From positions 1-64,000 of the forward strand of contig NZ_AFPJ01000008.1 of the NCBI RefSeq assembly GCF_000220505.1: 64,000 nucleotides of DNA, in the 5' to 3' direction. The stretch comes from Microbulbifer agarilyticus S89. GTDB taxonomy: Bacteria > Pseudomonadota > Gammaproteobacteria > Pseudomonadales > Cellvibrionaceae. The notes below the pieces were generated by a model. That model was not told the origin of the DNA. It searched no databases and saw nothing but the letters and a program-made list of their open reading frames with translations. Positions within the stretch are counted from its first letter, which is position 1. Each line of letters starts with the position of its first letter. Shown here piece by piece: positions 50,245 to 57,877 of this stretch. A program made the position numbers and the translations under genes.

Positions 50245-51456
50245 TCAGTTTGCCGCTTCGGTGCGTTGACTACCCAGTAGCAGGCCCTGTTCGATCAATG
50301 CGTCGATTTGCTCATCGGTCAGCCCCAGGGAGCGCGCCACCTCCACACTGTGTTCGCCGATTTCCGGCAAATCCCGGCGCAGGCCTAGGCGCAGGCCCCC
50401 AAACTCCACCGGCAGCGCCGGCAGCTGGGTCTCTGTGCCGTTTTCCAGGGTGACCGGGATCAGGCCTCCGGCGCTGTTGAGCTGGGGGTCGTCAAACAGG
50501 TCTGCAGGCTTGTTGATGGGAGCGAAGGGGATGCCCGCGCGGTCGAGGCGTGTCATCAGCTCGCTCTTCGACAGGCTGGCAAACAGGGTGCTGATTTGGG
50601 GAATCAAACGGTCCCGGGCGGCCACGCGCCCGGCATTGCTGCTGAGTGCTGGGTCATTCGCCAGCTCGTCCAAGTCAAACTCTTCGCAGAACGCCCGCCA
50701 CAGGGTGTCGCTCACCACGCCGACGAATACGCGTTCGTTCTCCTTGCTCAGGAAAATGTCGTACACAGACCAGGCGCTGCGGCGTACCGACATGGGCGGC
50801 GGCTCTTCACCGGTGACCGCTTGCTGAGCCATGTGCTGGCCTACCAGATATGCGGTTGTTTCGAACAGAGAGCTGGTTACCTGCTGGCCGCGCCCGCTGG
50901 TCTGGCGCTGCTGCAGTGCGGACAGAATAGCGATGACACCGAACATGCCCCCGGTGATGTCCACTACCGAGGTGCCGGCGCGTAGTGGGCGGTCGGGCAG
51001 GCCGGTCATGTAGGCGAGGCCGCCCATCATTTGCGTCACTTCGTCCAGTGCGGTGCGGTGTTCGTAGGGCCCGCTAAGGAAGCCTTTCAGGGAGCAGTAG
51101 ACCAGGCGCGGGTTACGTGCGCTCAGGTCGGCGTAGCCAAGGCCCAGGCGATCCATGGCACCGTGACGGAAGTTCTCAATGACCACATCGGCTTCATCCA
51201 CCAGGCGCAGGGCGATGTCTTTGCCTTCTTTGGACTTGAGGTCCAACGCGAGGCTGCGCTTGTTGCGGTTGTACATGGCGAAGTAGCCGGCTCCGGAGCC
51301 ACGCAGGCGACGGGTGTTATCGCCCTGGCAAGGCTCGACCTTGGTTACCTCTGCGCCGAGATCCGCGAGGATGCCTCCCGCGGCCGGTCCCATCACCATG
51401 TGCGTGAACTCGACAACCTTGATGCCGGCGAGGGGTAACTGTTCCTGTTGCGCCAT
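50245..51456 (-). CDS. CaiB/BaiF family CoA transferase (class III)
   Basis: A 403-residue protein. The N-terminus (LAGIKVVEFTHMVMGPAAGGILADLGAEVTKVE) and DVVIENFRHGAMDRLGLGY are family signatures. The nucleophilic Asp appears in ALDEVTQMMGGLAYMTG near GLPDRPLRAG. The family moves CoA between carboxylic acids (for example succinyl-CoA to (R)-citramalate or itaconate, formyl-CoA to oxalate). It diverges from an HMG-CoA-lyase-type gene across the operator at 51505-51522. Together they would make and then cleave a branched hydroxyacyl-CoA, analogous to itaconate and citramalate catabolism. Confidence 0.88.
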   Translation of the reverse strand: MAQQEQLPLAGIKVVEFTHMVMGPAAGGILADLGAEVTKVEPCQGDNTRRLRGSGAGYFAMYNRNKRSLALDLKSKEGKDIALRLVDEADVVIENFRHGAMDRLGLGYADLSARNPRLVYCSLKGFLSGPYEHRTALDEVTQMMGGLAYMTGLPDRPLRAGTSVVDITGGMFGVIAILSALQQRQTSGRGQQVTSSLFETTAYLVGQHMAQQAVTGEEPPPMSVRRSAWSVYDIFLSKENERVFVGVVSDTLWRAFCEEFDLDELANDPALSSNAGRVAARDRLIPQISTLFASLSKSELMTRLDRAGIPFAPINKPADLFDDPQLNSAGGLIPVTLENGTETQLPALPVEFGGLRLGLRRDLPEIGEHSVEVARSLGLTDEQIDALIEQGLLLGSQRTEAAN

Positions 51457-51503
51457 GAGGGCTTCTCCACTGAATGCGTCGGTTTATATCGCCAATGGGG
51501 TAT

Positions 51504-51522
51504 ATGTTATAATAATATATCA
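51504..51522. promoter_or_regulatory. Regulon operator site 2 (CoA transferase / lyase divergent promoter)
   Basis: The 19 bases are identical to 39025-39043, 12.5 kb away. The site is 48 bases from the CoA-transferase start and 59 bases from the lyase start, in position to control both. Chance identity of a 19-mer at two divergent promoters is unlikely even with this base composition. Confidence 0.75.
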
Positions 51523-51581
51523 TTAGGTCAAGATGGCGTGCGCCCGCAGGGGACGCGCCGCGTAGCAATTCGAAAGAAAAG

Positions 51582-52559
51582 ATGAGTAACCAGAGAGGGG
51601 CGGGCGTGAGCGGCAAACAGATCGAAATTAGCGAAGTAGGGCCGCGTGACGGCTTGCAAAGTATCAGTGCCATCATGGCAACCGAAGACAAGAAGCGCTG
51701 GATTGCTGCGCTCGCCAATGCCGGGTTGCGGGAGATCGAGGTTGGGTCCTTTGTGCCGGCAAAGTTGTTGCCGCAGTTGGCGGATACCGCAGAAATAGTG
51801 CGCTACGCCAGAACCCTGCCGGGCCTGACGGTGGCGGTGCTGGTGCCCAATGCGCGCGGCGCGAAGGATGCGATCGCAGCGGGCGCACACAAGTTAACGA
51901 TCCCGCTATCCGTCAGTGAAACCCATAGCCTGAAGAATCTGCGCAAAACACACGAGCAGGTGTTGGAGGAAGTGCGTCAAATTCGCGCGCAGTTGGACCA
52001 GTTGCCTGCGGAGCAGCGCCCGAGTTTTGAGGGCAGTCTTTCCACTTGCTTTGGCTGTACGCTGGAAGGGCCGGTAGCGGAAGAGGCGGTGCTGCGTCTG
52101 GGAGAGGGATTGATGAAGGCCGGATGTGATGAGGTGGGCCTGTCCGATACCACCGGTTACGGAAATCCGGTGCAGGTGCGCCGATTGATCCAGCTTGTCT
52201 GGTCTCACCTCGGCCGGGATGCGTTGAATGGAGTCCATTTGCACAATACCCGTGGTCAGGGGTTAGCCAATGTACTGGCGGCTGTGGAAGCAGGCATTAC
52301 CACCGTGGATGCCTCCATGGGCGGCATTGGTGGTTGTCCGTTTGCCCCGGGTGCCAGTGGCAATATTGTTACCGAGGACCTGGTGTTCTTGCTGGAAGCG
52401 ATGGGGTACTCGACAGGGGTGGATGTCGACCGATTGATGGCGGCGCGGGAAGTACTTGCGCGAGGCCTGCCGGATGAGCCGCTGTTTGGGTTTGTACCGG
52501 ACGCGGGTTTGCCCAAAGGTTTTCAGTACGCAGAGCCTGAGCCTGAAGTGGTCGCCTGA
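51582..52559 (+). CDS. HMG-CoA lyase-type enzyme (DRE-TIM superfamily)
   Basis: A 325-residue protein with the DRE-TIM opening ISEVGPRDGLQ (usual EVGPRDGLQ of HMG-CoA lyases), the catalytic SLSTCFGCTLEGP region, metal ligands in LHNTRGQGLAN, and the Gly-rich loop GGIGGCPFAPGASGNIVTED containing the reactive Cys. All residues expected for cleaving a 3-hydroxy-3-methylacyl-CoA to acetyl-CoA or an analogous product are seen. The real substrate may be a longer or different branched hydroxyacyl-CoA. It could serve pyrrole-fragment or phytol/isoprenoid catabolism. Controlled from the 51.5-kb operator. Confidence 0.88.
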   Translation: MSNQRGAGVSGKQIEISEVGPRDGLQSISAIMATEDKKRWIAALANAGLREIEVGSFVPAKLLPQLADTAEIVRYARTLPGLTVAVLVPNARGAKDAIAAGAHKLTIPLSVSETHSLKNLRKTHEQVLEEVRQIRAQLDQLPAEQRPSFEGSLSTCFGCTLEGPVAEEAVLRLGEGLMKAGCDEVGLSDTTGYGNPVQVRRLIQLVWSHLGRDALNGVHLHNTRGQGLANVLAAVEAGITTVDASMGGIGGCPFAPGASGNIVTEDLVFLLEAMGYSTGVDVDRLMAAREVLARGLPDEPLFGFVPDAGLPKGFQYAEPEPEVVA

Positions 52560-52581
52560 TCGGGCACTTTATTGCGCGCAT

Positions 52582-52608
52582 AAAAAAGCCGGCAGGTAAA
52601 CTGCCGGC
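52582..52608 (-). terminator. Intrinsic terminator of the minus-strand flavin reductase unit
   Basis: On the minus strand GCCGGCAG-tttac-CTGCCGGC (52608-52588) is followed by six T (52587-52582). It ends the 54146-52655 unit; it may also slow plus-strand readthrough from the lyase gene. Confidence 0.85.
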
Positions 52609-52654
52609 AAGGATCTACAAGTTTGAGAACGTAAATCAAGCGATGAAGAATTCG

Positions 52655-53185
52655 TTAGGCGATCCGGGCGTAGGCGCCGCGATGAAATAGCAGCGGCTCG
52701 CGATCTTGGGTGTGCATGGCGTCTACCCGGCCCACCATAATCAGGTGATCACCACCTTCGTGGCGCGCAGTCAGCGTGCATTGCAGTCGCGCGCAGTATT
52801 CATGCAGCAACGGCACACCTTGGGCGCTCATGTGGTAATCCAGCTCGGAAAACTTGTCCACGCCGCGGCGAGCGAACAGGCTCGATAGGTTGTCTTGCTG
52901 GTCGCTCAGCACATGAATGGCAAAGTGCTCACACTGGTTGAACGCATCGAAGCAGCCGGTTTTCTTGTCGATGCACCACAATATCAGGGGCGGATCGAGG
53001 GATACGGTGTTGAAGCTGCTTACCGTCATACCCACGGCTTCACCGGATTCGCAACCGGTGGTGACGATGGTTACGCCGGTGGCAAACTGGCCGAATACCT
53101 GACGCAGGTTCAGCGGTTCAATTTTGTGGTGCCGTTCCGCGATATCGGCATTGGCCGGGGCCAACAGTTCTGCTTCAGTCGACAT
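52655..53185 (-). CDS. Flavin reductase-domain protein (DIM6/NTAB family)
   Basis: A 176-residue FMN-binding split-barrel protein: FGQFATGVTIVTTGC, VGMTVSSFNTVSLDPPLILW, FAIHVLSDQQ and LLFHRGAYARI. Members reduce FMN or FAD with NAD(P)H for two-component monooxygenases. It overlaps the end of the preceding gene by 11 bases, so the two are coupled. The acyl-CoA-dehydrogenase-like protein at the right edge, or an oxygenase outside the window, could be its partner in oxygenating the substrate. This pairing is a hypothesis. Confidence 0.88.
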   Translation of the reverse strand: MSTEAELLAPANADIAERHHKIEPLNLRQVFGQFATGVTIVTTGCESGEAVGMTVSSFNTVSLDPPLILWCIDKKTGCFDAFNQCEHFAIHVLSDQQDNLSSLFARRGVDKFSELDYHMSAQGVPLLHEYCARLQCTLTARHEGGDHLIMVGRVDAMHTQDREPLLFHRGAYARIA

Positions 53186-54146
53186 AATTCGCTCCCAGTT
53201 TCAGGTCACCTTCTTCCCAGCGCAGTACGCCGAAGGTGGTGTATTTTTCTTTCTGAGACTGCATAAACTGCCAGGCACAAACGAAGGTGTAATCTTCGTC
53301 GATCTGTGTTTCCCGCGACCACAACTTGAACGCTTCACCGTAGACGTGGCGCACGGAGTAGAGGTAGCGTCCATAAGACATACCGTTACCGTACATGTCT
53401 GGGCCGTGATACTGGTGGTGGTTGCCGTTGCGCGTGCGCATGGTTTTCCAGCTGGCATTGACTACGCCGCTAATTTCGATCGTCTGCTCGGAGTGCAGAA
53501 GATTGAGGGGGTTGTGGTGAATGACAACGTCGTTGTGGCCCACCAGCTCCTGCTTATCGTTGTACACCTCAAAGCGGCCGGTAAATTTGCCCGCATGTTT
53601 TACGGGCAAGTTAAACGGACGCTTGCCGTTCACTTTTTCCTGCTCCAGGAAGGCAGTGACACGTTTCTGGGTGGTGGGGTTGGTGTCGTGATCATGGGTT
53701 ACCACGTACAGCCCGTTAAATACCCCAACCAGCGTGTCGCCCTCGAACAGCTGCGAGGAGTAAACCTGCATGCCAAGTTCTGGAACCACGTGGTTCATGG
53801 TGCGCAGGTTGACGTTCCAGCCCGGGGAAAAATAATTGGAATCGACCAGAAGCCCGTAGGGGCGGCCACTGCCAAAAAAGTCCGGGCCGGTATAGATCCG
53901 GTCCATATCGGAATCGATTACCCCAAAGCGAAACGGTGAGCCGATTTCAAACCGATCGTTCAGCGGACCGGTTGCATCGAACTTAGTGTTCATCCAATAG
54001 GTGGTACGGCCATTTTCGTGCTCACTGGCTCGGCTTACCTTGTTGTAACCCACATGGGTGCCGTCCGCTTCAAACAGCGAGGGTAGGCCGTGCCATTCAC
54101 CTTCAATCGCTTGCTGCCAGTTACTGGGCTTCTTTTCGTTACTCAT
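53175..54146 (-). CDS. Unknown protein with two calycin/lipocalin-like halves
   Basis: A 323-residue cytosolic protein that appears to consist of two related beta-barrel halves: residues about 10-165 (IEGEWHGLPSLFEADGTHVG, NGRTTYWMNTKFD) and about 180-320 (GKFTGRFEVYNDKQELVGHN, GVVNASWKTMRTRNGNHHQY, VCAWQFMQSQKEKY). The W-x-G start, alternating strands and aromatic richness suggest the calycin fold, the same fold as phycobilin lyases and lipocalins. A bilin- or chlorophyll-catabolite carrier would fit the cluster. Neither the fold nor the ligand can be proved here. It is co-translated with the flavin reductase, so an enzymatic role with that partner is the alternative. Confidence 0.6.
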   Translation of the reverse strand: MSNEKKPSNWQQAIEGEWHGLPSLFEADGTHVGYNKVSRASEHENGRTTYWMNTKFDATGPLNDRFEIGSPFRFGVIDSDMDRIYTGPDFFGSGRPYGLLVDSNYFSPGWNVNLRTMNHVVPELGMQVYSSQLFEGDTLVGVFNGLYVVTHDHDTNPTTQKRVTAFLEQEKVNGKRPFNLPVKHAGKFTGRFEVYNDKQELVGHNDVVIHHNPLNLLHSEQTIEISGVVNASWKTMRTRNGNHHQYHGPDMYGNGMSYGRYLYSVRHVYGEAFKLWSRETQIDEDYTFVCAWQFMQSQKEKYTTFGVLRWEEGDLKLGANYVD

Positions 54147-54249
54147 AGTCGGTTACCGGTTGTGTGCGCCTTTACTAGCCATTTGGGGCTCGTTTTGGCG
54201 GATATTCATGCCATCCTAATCTACGGGTGTGTGCCCGCCTTGGCAAAAA

Positions 54250-55689
54250 TCAATTCTGCATGATTGGTGGCGCCTGTTCACTGAATTCGGTGACTTGCTG
54301 GCAGGCGTCCCCGGCCAGTGCAAAACCCATCAGCTCCCCGTTGGGGCTGGTAAAGCGGGCTGCGACGCCCCGGTTGTCCGCGCGTGTGTAATGCCAGTCG
54401 CCCTGTGTCCCACGCGGTGGGGGTGAGGTAATCACCGGGCAGAGTGTGGTTTTGACGTTGATCGGCATGCTGTCGTAGAAAACCGGCGTTGGCGTGCCGG
54501 CCAGGGTTCGCGCCAGCGCCTGCGCGGAAGCGAGGAGCGGTGCCACATAGCAGAGGTTGTGGCCATCTACCTCGGCGCAGTCACCCAGCGCGTAGACATC
54601 CTCGATTTGCGTGGCCAGCAAGCGGTCTGTCAGTACGCCGCGGTTGCAGGGAATACCGCACTGTTTCGCCAGTTCAACCCTGGGACGCACGCCAATCGCG
54701 CTGATCACCCGATCAACTTGAATTTGGGTGCCATTCTCAAGCTCCGCCTGTACACCGGAACCGCGATAATTGAGTGACTTGACCGTGGTGCCAAGGTGGA
54801 GGTTGACTCCCGCCTGACTCAGTGTTGACTGTACCAGTGAACTGGCATTGGGCGGCAGCAAATTACCGAGCACTTGCGATTGCGGCTCCACCACATGCAC
54901 TCCGAAGCCGGACTGAACGAGATCGTTCGCGTATTCGCAGCCAATCAGGCCTCCGCCGATCACCAGCACTGATCTTGCACCGCTGGCCGCGGTATAAAAG
55001 CGCTGAAAATCTTGCAGGTCATTGATATGGAATGCGCAACCGGCGGCGTTGCCTGCTACCTGGGCATGAATTGGCTCTGAGCCCAGTGCCAGCACGAGTT
55101 TGTCGTAGGTCAGGTGAGACTGCTGTCGCCCGGTGTCTATTGTTACCGTGTGGGCATCGGTGTCGATCGCGCTTACCTTCGAGAAGGTCAGGATGTTGGC
55201 CTGAAGCGTCTCTGCCATTTCACGGGCAGCGGAGCTGACCAGCTGCTCCGGTGAGCGACGTTTTTGGAATGCGGTACTTAACTGCGGTTTTGAATAGCTG
55301 TTTCCATCGTCCGCAGTAATCATAATGAGTGGCGTACTGGCGTCATGCTTGCGCAGTTCTTTCGCCAGTTGATAGCCCGCGAGTCCGGTGCCAATAACGA
55401 TGATGGGTTTGCGTGCGTAATCGATGTTGGCGAAAGCCGCCAATTCTGCGTTGGACTCGGCGGCTTCTCGAGCTTCCGGGCTATCGTTCTGGGTTGCGGT
55501 ACTGGAAGGCTGCACGTGGACTTCAATCATTTCAAAGTCGCACTTGCCTACACCACACTCCGGACACAGCCAGTCATCGGGGATATCTTCCCAGCGGGTT
55601 TTTGGTGCTATGCCATCCTCGGGTGCGCCCTTTAATTCGTCGTAAACCCAGCCACATACCAGGCATTCCCAAATCCGATACCCCTGCAT
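54250..55689 (-). CDS. Rubredoxin fused to rubredoxin/NAD+ reductase
   Basis: A 479-residue fusion. Residues 1-55 are a rubredoxin with four iron ligands Cys9, Cys12, Cys42 and Cys45 (ECLVCGWVYDELKGAPEDGI, DWLCPECGVGK). From about 90 a FAD/NAD(P)-disulfide-type reductase follows, with IIVIGTGLAGYQLAKELR, a second Rossmann motif VLVIGGGLIGCEYANDL and the FAD-binding VYALGDCAEVDG. In alkane hydroxylation these are separate proteins (AlkG and AlkT). Here one polypeptide would pass electrons from NAD(P)H to an oxygenase. A Fnr-like palindrome lies 95 bases upstream. It has its own unit on the minus strand. Confidence 0.9.
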   Translation of the reverse strand: MQGYRIWECLVCGWVYDELKGAPEDGIAPKTRWEDIPDDWLCPECGVGKCDFEMIEVHVQPSSTATQNDSPEAREAAESNAELAAFANIDYARKPIIVIGTGLAGYQLAKELRKHDASTPLIMITADDGNSYSKPQLSTAFQKRRSPEQLVSSAAREMAETLQANILTFSKVSAIDTDAHTVTIDTGRQQSHLTYDKLVLALGSEPIHAQVAGNAAGCAFHINDLQDFQRFYTAASGARSVLVIGGGLIGCEYANDLVQSGFGVHVVEPQSQVLGNLLPPNASSLVQSTLSQAGVNLHLGTTVKSLNYRGSGVQAELENGTQIQVDRVISAIGVRPRVELAKQCGIPCNRGVLTDRLLATQIEDVYALGDCAEVDGHNLCYVAPLLASAQALARTLAGTPTPVFYDSMPINVKTTLCPVITSPPPRGTQGDWHYTRADNRGVAARFTSPNGELMGFALAGDACQQVTEFSEQAPPIMQN

Positions 55690-55783
55690 TCAGTGCTCCA
55701 AAATCACTTTTATTTTGATGGTCTGCCGCAGTGAAAAACTGTGGCAACTCTATGCAGGATAAAAAGGCGATGAAGTTTTAGGG

Positions 55784-55797
55784 ATGATATTTATCAA
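55784..55797. promoter_or_regulatory. Fnr/Crp-type box upstream of the rubredoxin-reductase gene
   Basis: ATGAT-ATTT-ATCAA matches TTGAT-N4-ATCAA at nine of ten positions. It stands 95-108 bases before the rubredoxin-reductase start and just after the stop of the 55.84-56.47 kb gene. The local E-SR type Crp/Fnr regulator is the natural candidate. Confidence 0.5.
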
Positions 55798-55838
55798 CCG
55801 GTGCACGAATTATTCGTACTACCGGCGATGTCGCTGAA

Positions 55839-56471
55839 TCAGGCGAGGTGTTTCCAGATGGATGCGCTGAAGGGTTGTTCGTGCACCGGTCCGGTCTTGC
55901 CTCTTGGGTCGAGTTCGTGACGTTGATCGCAGGTTGGCGAAAGGCGTACACCACGCGCAGTAAGCGTGCGGGTGGCAACACCTTCACGGTACAGAACGGT
56001 ATGGCGAATCCGTTGGCCTGGGGCGGTCAGCATAATGAAATCGGGTTCCATATAGACCTCGCAGGCGGGGTTCAGTCTGAGCGCATTGAAGGTCAGGATG
56101 CCGACACCTCCGGAGACGCCGACATTTTCGTAGGCGCCGGGACCGAGCGGATCAAACACTAGCAGGTTGTCGCGTAGTTGGCCGGTAAAGGTTTTGGCGG
56201 TGGGCTCGCGTCCGCGGAAGTGCACATTGGTTAGTTGCAGGCGGTGCCCGTCAAAGTCGAGGTAGACCAGGTTATCAAACGGGCTTGGTCCCGGCGTGCC
56301 ACTGCCGGCTGCGGTGTCGTCTTCCAGTGGGCGGCCGTCTAGATGAAACAGCTCGACCTGGTCGTGCCAGGTGCCGCGCATCATCATCAGGTTGTAGCCC
56401 ACGGAGCCTATGGGAAAAGTGGGGTAGCTCGTCGTCGTGGAGTTGCTTTTTTCGGGGAATCGTTCGGCCAT
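55839..56471 (-). CDS. Unknown beta-rich protein, possibly calycin-like
   Basis: A 210-residue protein without signal peptide, with a run of predicted beta strands (GTWHDQVELFHLDGRPLEDD; LVYLDFDGHRLQLTNVHFRG; LLVFDPLGPGAYENVGVSGG; YMEPDFIMLTAPGQRIRHTV). The W-x-x-x-V-E-L-F-H start and the strand order suggest a lipocalin-like or DUF3598-like barrel; I cannot fix the family. It diverges from the chlorophyll-b-reductase-like SDR across operator site 3, so the two are probably regulated together. A pigment-binding role is conceivable. Confidence 0.6.
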   Translation of the reverse strand: MAERFPEKSNSTTTSYPTFPIGSVGYNLMMMRGTWHDQVELFHLDGRPLEDDTAAGSGTPGPSPFDNLVYLDFDGHRLQLTNVHFRGREPTAKTFTGQLRDNLLVFDPLGPGAYENVGVSGGVGILTFNALRLNPACEVYMEPDFIMLTAPGQRIRHTVLYREGVATRTLTARGVRLSPTCDQRHELDPRGKTGPVHEQPFSASIWKHLA

Positions 56472-56541
56472 TCCGGATCTATCTCAGTAAAAGTTTGCTC
56501 TGCTTACGCCACGCTACTTACATCAAAAGTTGCGTTAAACG

Positions 56542-56560
56542 TGATAATGATATAACAATA
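56542..56560. promoter_or_regulatory. Regulon operator site 3 (unknown barrel / SDR divergent promoter)
   Basis: TGATAATGATATAACA (56542-56557), or read as TGATATAACAATA (56548-56560). It shares the half-site TGATATAA with sites 4 and 5 and, on the other strand, TGTTATA with sites 1 and 2. The spacing between half-sites is two bases shorter than in sites 1 and 2. Confidence 0.55.
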
Positions 56561-56650
56561 ACTCAAAATAACGGCGGCGGCCAACTCTGTCGGCCAACAC
56601 TGTCACCGACGCATCAGCGTTTCTCTGACAACGAAAACAGGAGTGACTCG

Positions 56651-57457
56651 ATGAAGACTGTGGTCATAACCGGTAGTACCCGAGGAATAGGGCGAGGGCT
56701 CGCGGAAAACTTTTTGGCAAGCGGGTGCCGCGTATTTATCAGTGCGCGCGGCCAGAGCAAGGTGGATAGCGTGGTTGCTGAGTTGCAAAGGCAGCATGGC
56801 AAGGACGCGGTAGCGGGAATCGCCTGTGATATTACTTCGGAGGCTGATCTGGCCAAGCTCTGGGATTTCGCCAATAGCAAGGGTGCTGTAGATATCTGGA
56901 TTAACAATGCCGGTATGAGCATTGTGCGGAAGCCGCTGCATGAACAGTCTGCGCAAGATTTACGTGCGATTGTCGATACCAATCTGACTGGCCTGCTACT
57001 GGCCTGTAAGATTGCGCTGGCAGGGATGCTGAAGCAAGGCTACGGACAAATCTGGAATATGGAAGGTTTCGGTAGTACCGGCCAAACCAATACCGGTATG
57101 GCGGCCTACGGGGCGACCAAGCGCGCGCTCAATTACCTGACCACTTCACTGCAGAAAGAGGTCAAGGGCACCGACGTGCAGGTAAATACTTTGAGCCCTG
57201 GTATTGTGGTGACGGATTTGCTTGTAGGGGATTACGACCTCGCTTCGCCTGAGTGGCAGAAGACCCGCAAGATCCTGAACATCCTCGGGGATACAGTGGA
57301 GACGGTTACCCCGTATTTGGTGCGTGGTGTATTGAATGCACAAAAATCCGGTAGCCGGGTGGCGTGGCTAACCGGGCGCAAGGCATTCTGGCGTTTTCTC
57401 ACCGCCGGCCTCAATAAGCGCGACCTCTTTGCGGAGTATGATTCGCGTCCCGCATGA
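56651..57457 (+). CDS. SDR closely resembling chlorophyll(ide) b reductase (NOL/NYC1)
   Basis: A 268-residue short-chain dehydrogenase. The ATG at 56651 has AGGAG ten bases upstream. The cofactor motif is GSTRGIG (8-14), then IACDI, DIWINNAGM near 84, and the catalytic Tyr153/Lys157 in AAYGATKRALNYLT. Beyond general SDR features it matches the NOL/NYC1 subfamily at distinctive places, as I recall the plant proteins: VVITGSTRGIG-GLA-FL-SG, IWNMEGFGSTG (plant IFNIDGAGSDG), AAYGATKR-LT-SLQ-E, LSPGIVVTDLL, KILNILGDTVETVTPYLV, and the tail WLTGRKAFWR (plant FLTGIKAYT). In plants this enzyme reduces the C7 formyl of chlorophyll b. A related reduction on chlorophyll or pheophorbide is proposed here; general SDR activity is certain, the substrate is inference. 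Confidence 0.75.
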   Translation: MKTVVITGSTRGIGRGLAENFLASGCRVFISARGQSKVDSVVAELQRQHGKDAVAGIACDITSEADLAKLWDFANSKGAVDIWINNAGMSIVRKPLHEQSAQDLRAIVDTNLTGLLLACKIALAGMLKQGYGQIWNMEGFGSTGQTNTGMAAYGATKRALNYLTTSLQKEVKGTDVQVNTLSPGIVVTDLLVGDYDLASPEWQKTRKILNILGDTVETVTPYLVRGVLNAQKSGSRVAWLTGRKAFWRFLTAGLNKRDLFAEYDSRPA

Positions 57458-57877
57458 AATCACAAAGCAGCCTCTGCAGTATTGCTTGCAATGTTTTCTG
57501 GAGAGGCGGGCCTTCCCTATTTTTATTCTCCTTTTCATGTTCAGCGTATGTTCAGCGCGCTGGCATTGGCGCTTCTGTCCGACTTCGGGGATTACTTCAC
57601 ACAATCCCTAGGTAATGAAGATTTATGTGCCATTTTTCCGGGTGTGCCTGATGGGTTATTGCCCGAAGCTCCGACTCCGCGATATAAGAAAAATTATAAA
57701 GATATAACGATATGCTGTTATGTCTTTATTTGGTGGTCTGGCTGTTGTTTCGGTGCTTTGCCGGCGTTACGCGAGGCGAATTTTCGTGGGGTGGGTGTTG
57801 TATACGAAATACACCGAGGGGCCAGAGGGTCGAGGTTGAGTTGCCAATATTCAATAAAATCTAAAAGGGAGATAGCC
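57458..57877 (+). promoter_or_regulatory. 420-base leader with regulon operator site 4
   Basis: No gene is supported, although the frame of the following hydrolase stays open upstream to 57482. AGATATAACGATATG (57700-57714), followed by CTGTTATG, repeats the GATATAAC-n-ATA core of site 3 (56549-56560) and the inverted TGTTAT half-site. It lies about 165 bases before the hydrolase start. Confidence 0.5.
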
